From the NCBI RefSeq assembly GCF_041146795.1, contig NC_135167.1, positions 1,627,454 to 1,691,453 of the forward strand: DNA of 64,000 bases, in the 5' to 3' direction. Position 1 is the stretch's first letter. Each line of letters opens with the position of its first letter. The DNA comes from Maylandia zebra. Taxonomy: Eukaryota; Chordata; Actinopteri; Cichliformes; Cichlidae. The notes below the pieces were generated by a model that was given only the letters and a program-made list of their open reading frames with translations, made no database searches and was not told where the DNA came from. The position numbers and the translations under genes are program-made. Positions 54,901 through 64,000 of the stretch are shown here, piece after piece.

Positions 54901-56167
54901 CAGTCTGGCTCATCCAAGTCTTTATGGACCTGCTTTTTGCACTGGTGCGCAGTCATGTTGGAACAGGAAGTGGCCATCCCCAAACCGTCCACACATAGTT
55001 GGGAGCATGAAATTGTCCAAAGTGTCTCTGATTGCTAAAGCATGAAGACTTCATTAGAAGTAGAGGGCCGAGCCCAGCTCCTGAACTCCGACCCTACACC
55101 AAACTTTACACTTGGCACAGTGCAGTCAGACCAATACCCAGCTACACATGGAGTGTACAAAGAAAGCTGAACAGCTATGTTGGCTACCACATTGGATTGC
55201 TGGTTGCAAAACACAACACAGTCATAAATGTCTCATAAAAGCATTTAAGCCTTGGTCTAATTAAAAGCTTCGTGGAATAAAGCTTTAGCTGCTTCTTAAA
55301 AGTCTCCACAGAGTCCAAACTCCGCAGTGCACTCCACAGTCCGGGTGCAACAGGATCTGAAACCAGTGTGAGGGAGTGAAAGGTTTTGATTCGATGACCT
55401 CAGGCTAAAAGTTCATTAAGGGCGAGATTTATGGGCAAAGGAGCGAATGTTCAGAAGGCCAATCCAACAAAAACATGTCAGCGCGAGCTGGTCGCAGTGA
55501 GACTCACAGCAAACACTTTGTCTGCTCTCCAGCCGCTGGGATCAGCCACTGGTTTGGCGATGCAAGCGGCGAGGGCACAGCGGTAAGAATCCAGAGCATC
55601 CAGCGAGAAAAACTGACGCTGCAGTGGAGGGCGCATTTCCAACCACAACCTGAAGAGTAACTGGCAACAAAAACCAGGGACGGCTCCAGTCCAATTGGTG
55701 GATCTCCGACCTGGAGGCTCGTCCAATCTGCTCCTGAATGAGAGCCCCACAGCCTTTTTCCTCAATATCTTCTTAGGATTCCCTGAGGTACGGCCCACGA
55801 GTAGTGAAAAATATTCATGTGCCACAAACGGTGGCAGAGAAACTCTCTTATAACTGACCCAGTCATCAAAAAGCTGTTTGATGTGGAGCAGGGAGGAACG
55901 GTCATCAAACACAGCAGCAGAGGTAAATGCATCGTCTGCATTTATATTTGAAGGCTTCTTGAATTTGTACCAAGGATGTATAGAACAAATCTTTTCTGTT
56001 CTTTTCTATTCGTGTACAGTGTTTCCCAGTGATTTAAAACGGGTTAAAAACAACTTGGTTTGGGTTGAAACGCACACTTCCAACTGAAACCCTGTTTATC
56101 AGTTTGGATGCATAACTCGAACCTCTTTCTTGCCTCTGAGTGCTAACATCTTTTATTCCCACCTTAC

Positions 56168-61690
<5,523 letters not shown>

Positions 61691-62214
61691 CTGAAGCAGA
61701 GAGAGAAAGTGAATATTTATCAGAGCGATGACCAACCGAGGTCACAGAAGCCTGGAGAGAGGTCAGCGTGTTGGAGGAGGTAGGATGAAAACAACAACAA
61801 ACTGTATTTATACAGCAGCGTAACAGTTACAGAAGCATCGTTTCTATCTGTGAGGATTTTTAACACATTCATGAGTTTCAATGAAGAAATTTCTCTTACA
61901 GGAAATACGACAGACACGAAACAGAGATAAAAACAAAACGAGCATTTGGTTATAAAACAGCGTGTTGGACTTACAAAGAGAAACGAATGAAGCAAGGCGC
62001 TGAAACTACTTATGTTTCATTAGAGAGGAGTTTCACACTACTTTAAATGATAGTTTTAAACAATTTTCAGCAGCTAAAATTAAATACATGTAGATCCAAC
62101 CCCCGGTCCCCACAGCGCCTCCTGTGGGCAGTGATGATGCTTCTTTAGGCTGTCCCCACAGAGCGCCATACCCTCCCCGAGCAGGGTAATCATGATGTTG
62201 ATGCTTCACAGGGC

Positions 62215-62457
62215 AACGGTGGAATGGACTGATTCTTATAGAGCACGTGAATGAGGCATACAACATGCCTCATTCACGTGCTCTATACATAGTGCTTTCT
62301 AACGACATCCATACTCCGATGGACGCATCGGAGAGCAAGTTCAGGTTAGTATCTTGCCCAAGGATGCTTGACATGCAGGCTGGAGGAGCCAGGGATCGAA
62401 CCACCAACCTTCCAATCAGTGGGTGACCAGCTCTACCTCCTGAGCTACAGCCACCTT
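62215..62457 (-). repeat. tRNA-derived SINE, reverse copy containing a perfect hairpin
   Basis: The minus strand reads GGTGGCTGTAGCTCAGGAGG...GGTTGGTGGTTCGATCCCTG...TTGGGCAAGATACTAACC, the same head as at 56930. Its distal part contains a 23-bp perfect inverted repeat (62237-62287). It lies in hdgfl3 intron 1. Confidence 0.8.
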
Positions 62458-62514
62458 GAAGGTGAACTCTTCACCTGGGACTAAGGCACACAAACTCCTC
62501 CACCACGATGGGGA

Positions 62515-62605
62515 GGTGATTCAGAGCATGGAGCCTCACAGGTGAGGTGTTCTGGGCATGTCGGGGGTGAGACCCTGGGGCAGACCCAGGCCACGCTGGG
62601 GAGAT
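62515..62605 (+). mobile_element. non-LTR retrotransposon 3'-end fragment
   Basis: Nucleotides CAGGTGAGGTGTTCTGGGCA...CCCTGGGGCAGACCCAGGCC...GCTGGGGAGATTA encode a decayed L-T-G-E-V-F-W-A-C...R-P-W-G-R-P-R-P-R-W-G-D-Y, the same LINE tail as at 13020-13245. Confidence 0.6.
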
Positions 62606-62689
62606 TATTTCTCCTTCACTCACTACGTGTTAACAGACCTCTCTGCACTGATTCATGCTTGTTATTAACCTCTGTCTCTCTTTATCCTG

Positions 62690-62940
62690 TCTTCCTTCTC
62701 TCACCCCAACCAATCACAGCAGATGGCCCCGCCCCTCCCTGAGCCTGGTTCTGCTGGAGGTTTCTTCCTGTTAAAAGGGAGTTTTTCCTTCCCACTGTCG
62801 CCAAAGTGCTGCTCATAGGGGCTCATATGATTGTTGGGTTTTTCTCTGTATGTATTCTTGTAGGGTCGACCTTACAGTATAAAGCACCTTGAGGCGACTG
62901 TTGCTGTGATTTGGTGCTGTGTAAATAAAATCTGCCGGGT
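62690..62940 (+). repeat. dispersed repeat family D, longest copy
   Basis: CAATCACAGCAGATGGCC...GAGCCTGGTTCTGCTGGAGG...ATGATTGTTGGGTTTTTCTC...AAGCACCTTGAGGCGACTGT. Other copies lie at 46254-46402 (reverse) and 56797-56895. Confidence 0.75.
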
Positions 62941-63395
62941 GGGGAATGCCTCGGTGAGGTGGAGGAGGTGGGCGGGGAGCTTGAAGCGCTGCTGCTTAGA
63001 CTGCAATGACTCGGACAAACAGCAGGAGATGGATAAACAAGTAGGGAGGATAAAAAATACAATAAATGATATGTGAGTGCTGTCAGATTAGAAACAGATG
63101 AGCTTCCTGAAAACATGCTGTGAGTAAAGTACCTGCGGTCTGAGGACACTGATGGAGAAGTCCTCCACCCAGGACCAAGAACCCATCTAACTAGAACCAT
63201 TCAAAGGTATGAGGCCGTGCTGTTAGATCACAGACACTTTCGCAGGCCCCCGGGCCGTATGTTTGACACCCGTGCTTTAGAGAAACAGCCCATTGGAAGT
63301 TAGAGTGAAATGTTTTTCTCTGTGCCATTATCCATCAGCTGATCACTACTCAACCACATCGTACATTTTTAAATGTCTACCTGATACAGCCACAT

Positions 63396-63572
63396 GTTAT
63401 ATGTGGTCTGATTCTTGTATAGCGAGTACTTCTGCACTCAGAGCACATTTTTCATGCTCTAACATCCATACTCTGATGGATGCACCAGATGTCAACTAGA
63501 GCAGACTGGGACTGAACCAGCAACCTTCTGATTAGTATTGCCCTGCTGCATCACCTGAGCCACAGCCACCCT
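63396..63572 (-). repeat. tRNA-derived SINE, decayed reverse copy
   Basis: The minus strand reads GGTGGCTGTGGCTCAGGTGA...AGAAGGTTGCTGGTTCAGTC...CATCAGAGTATGGATGTTAG, collinear with 62457-62215 but more diverged and missing about 50 bp. Confidence 0.7.
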
Positions 63573-64000
63573 TCAGTACAGTCAGAGCTTTCCAATGGGT
63601 CGGTGCTCCTCTGGCAATCCGAGTCAAACCTCTCTAAGAGGAGATGAATCCATACATGCTCTCATATATGAATCTTTTCTGTGTTTAAACTTTGCTTGTG
63701 CATGGAGGAACCTCCTGCCCACTGACACACCGAGTCTGACGTGAATCAGAGCTTCTGTTGTGAAGTGACAGGAGTTTGGGTGGAGCGTGTCCCGTTCATC
63801 CACTTTTACAGTCAAATATTCCTAAACTTTAGAGGACATAACAAATGTCGCTGTGCTTCGCTGCACCTTCTGCAGGGTGGAAGCTGAAGCACTGTAGGAG
63901 CCCATCACGTCAGTAACATCCTGAACCTGCTGTCAGGATTTTATCTCACATTTTCTAAAAGAACCTTTGATAAAACCTCAAACAGCAAAACCATCCTGAC

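Larger units (their letters stand above)
47991..56167. other. rbbp7-hdgfl3 intergenic region, possibly including hdgfl3 3' end
   Basis: Minus-strand AATAAA signals occur (for example 48869-48864), so part of 48850-49300 could be hdgfl3 3' UTR, but no connecting coding exon was found. It holds two LINE fragments, a (CAT)n run at about 49356-49376, a TA minisatellite, and no other gene that I can support. Confidence 0.45.

Overview
The window is nuclear DNA from a bony fish. The evidence is compact spliced vertebrate genes with GT-AG introns, very abundant (CA)n and (TA)n microsatellites, hAT-type DNA transposons, L2-like and other non-LTR retrotransposon fragments, and tRNA-derived SINEs with a tail of the kind seen in percomorph fish. 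A cichlid-like percomorph is my best guess, but the species cannot be fixed from the sequence.

Three protein-coding genes can be rebuilt exon by exon. (1) txlng (gamma-taxilin, a coiled-coil syntaxin-binding protein) is on the + strand, coding 28268-32913 in 10 coding exons, 470 aa. (2) rbbp7 (RBBP4/7 WD40 histone chaperone) is on the - strand, coding 47671-35904 in 12 exons, 426 aa, running tail-to-tail toward txlng. (3) hdgfl3 (PWWP-domain HDGF-like protein) is on the - strand; exons 2-5 lie at 61690-56168, exon 1 lies beyond the right edge, and the last few residues were not located. The convergent txlng/rbbp7 pair is also the arrangement at human Xp22.2, which supports rbbp7 and txlng over their paralogues rbbp4 and txlna.

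Layout: 1-23450 holds no gene I can recognise, only decayed retroelements, microsatellites, a clear hAT element (10948-11718), a second hAT-like element with hairpin ends (14449-16052), and a three-level nest of mobile DNA (19906-21250). A CpG-rich, CCAAT-box-containing segment (23450-23720) looks like the promoter and first exon of an unidentified leftward gene. The segment 24000-28250 is intergenic or txlng 5' non-coding sequence. Then come txlng (to about 34.1 kb) and rbbp7 (35.4-47.7 kb). The last intron of rbbp7 is 6.9 kb, and about 64 percent of it is two hAT elements plus a 2.4 kb GC-rich retro-insertion. The segment 48-56 kb is repeat-laden and includes a 700 bp palindromic TA minisatellite. 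It is followed by hdgfl3, with another hAT, SINEs and LINE remnants in its introns.

Two of the proteins are chromatin factors: RBBP7 binds histone H3/H4 in NuRD, PRC2 and HAT1 complexes, and HDGFL3 reads methylated nucleosomes through PWWP. Taxilin belongs to vesicle traffic. No operon-like functional link is implied. The most informative unusual signals are the retro-insertion with a 16-bp target duplication and two poly(A) tracts, the nested hAT/SINE, a 23-bp perfect hairpin inside a SINE, a stop-free in-frame 78-nt intron in txlng, and the TA minisatellite.
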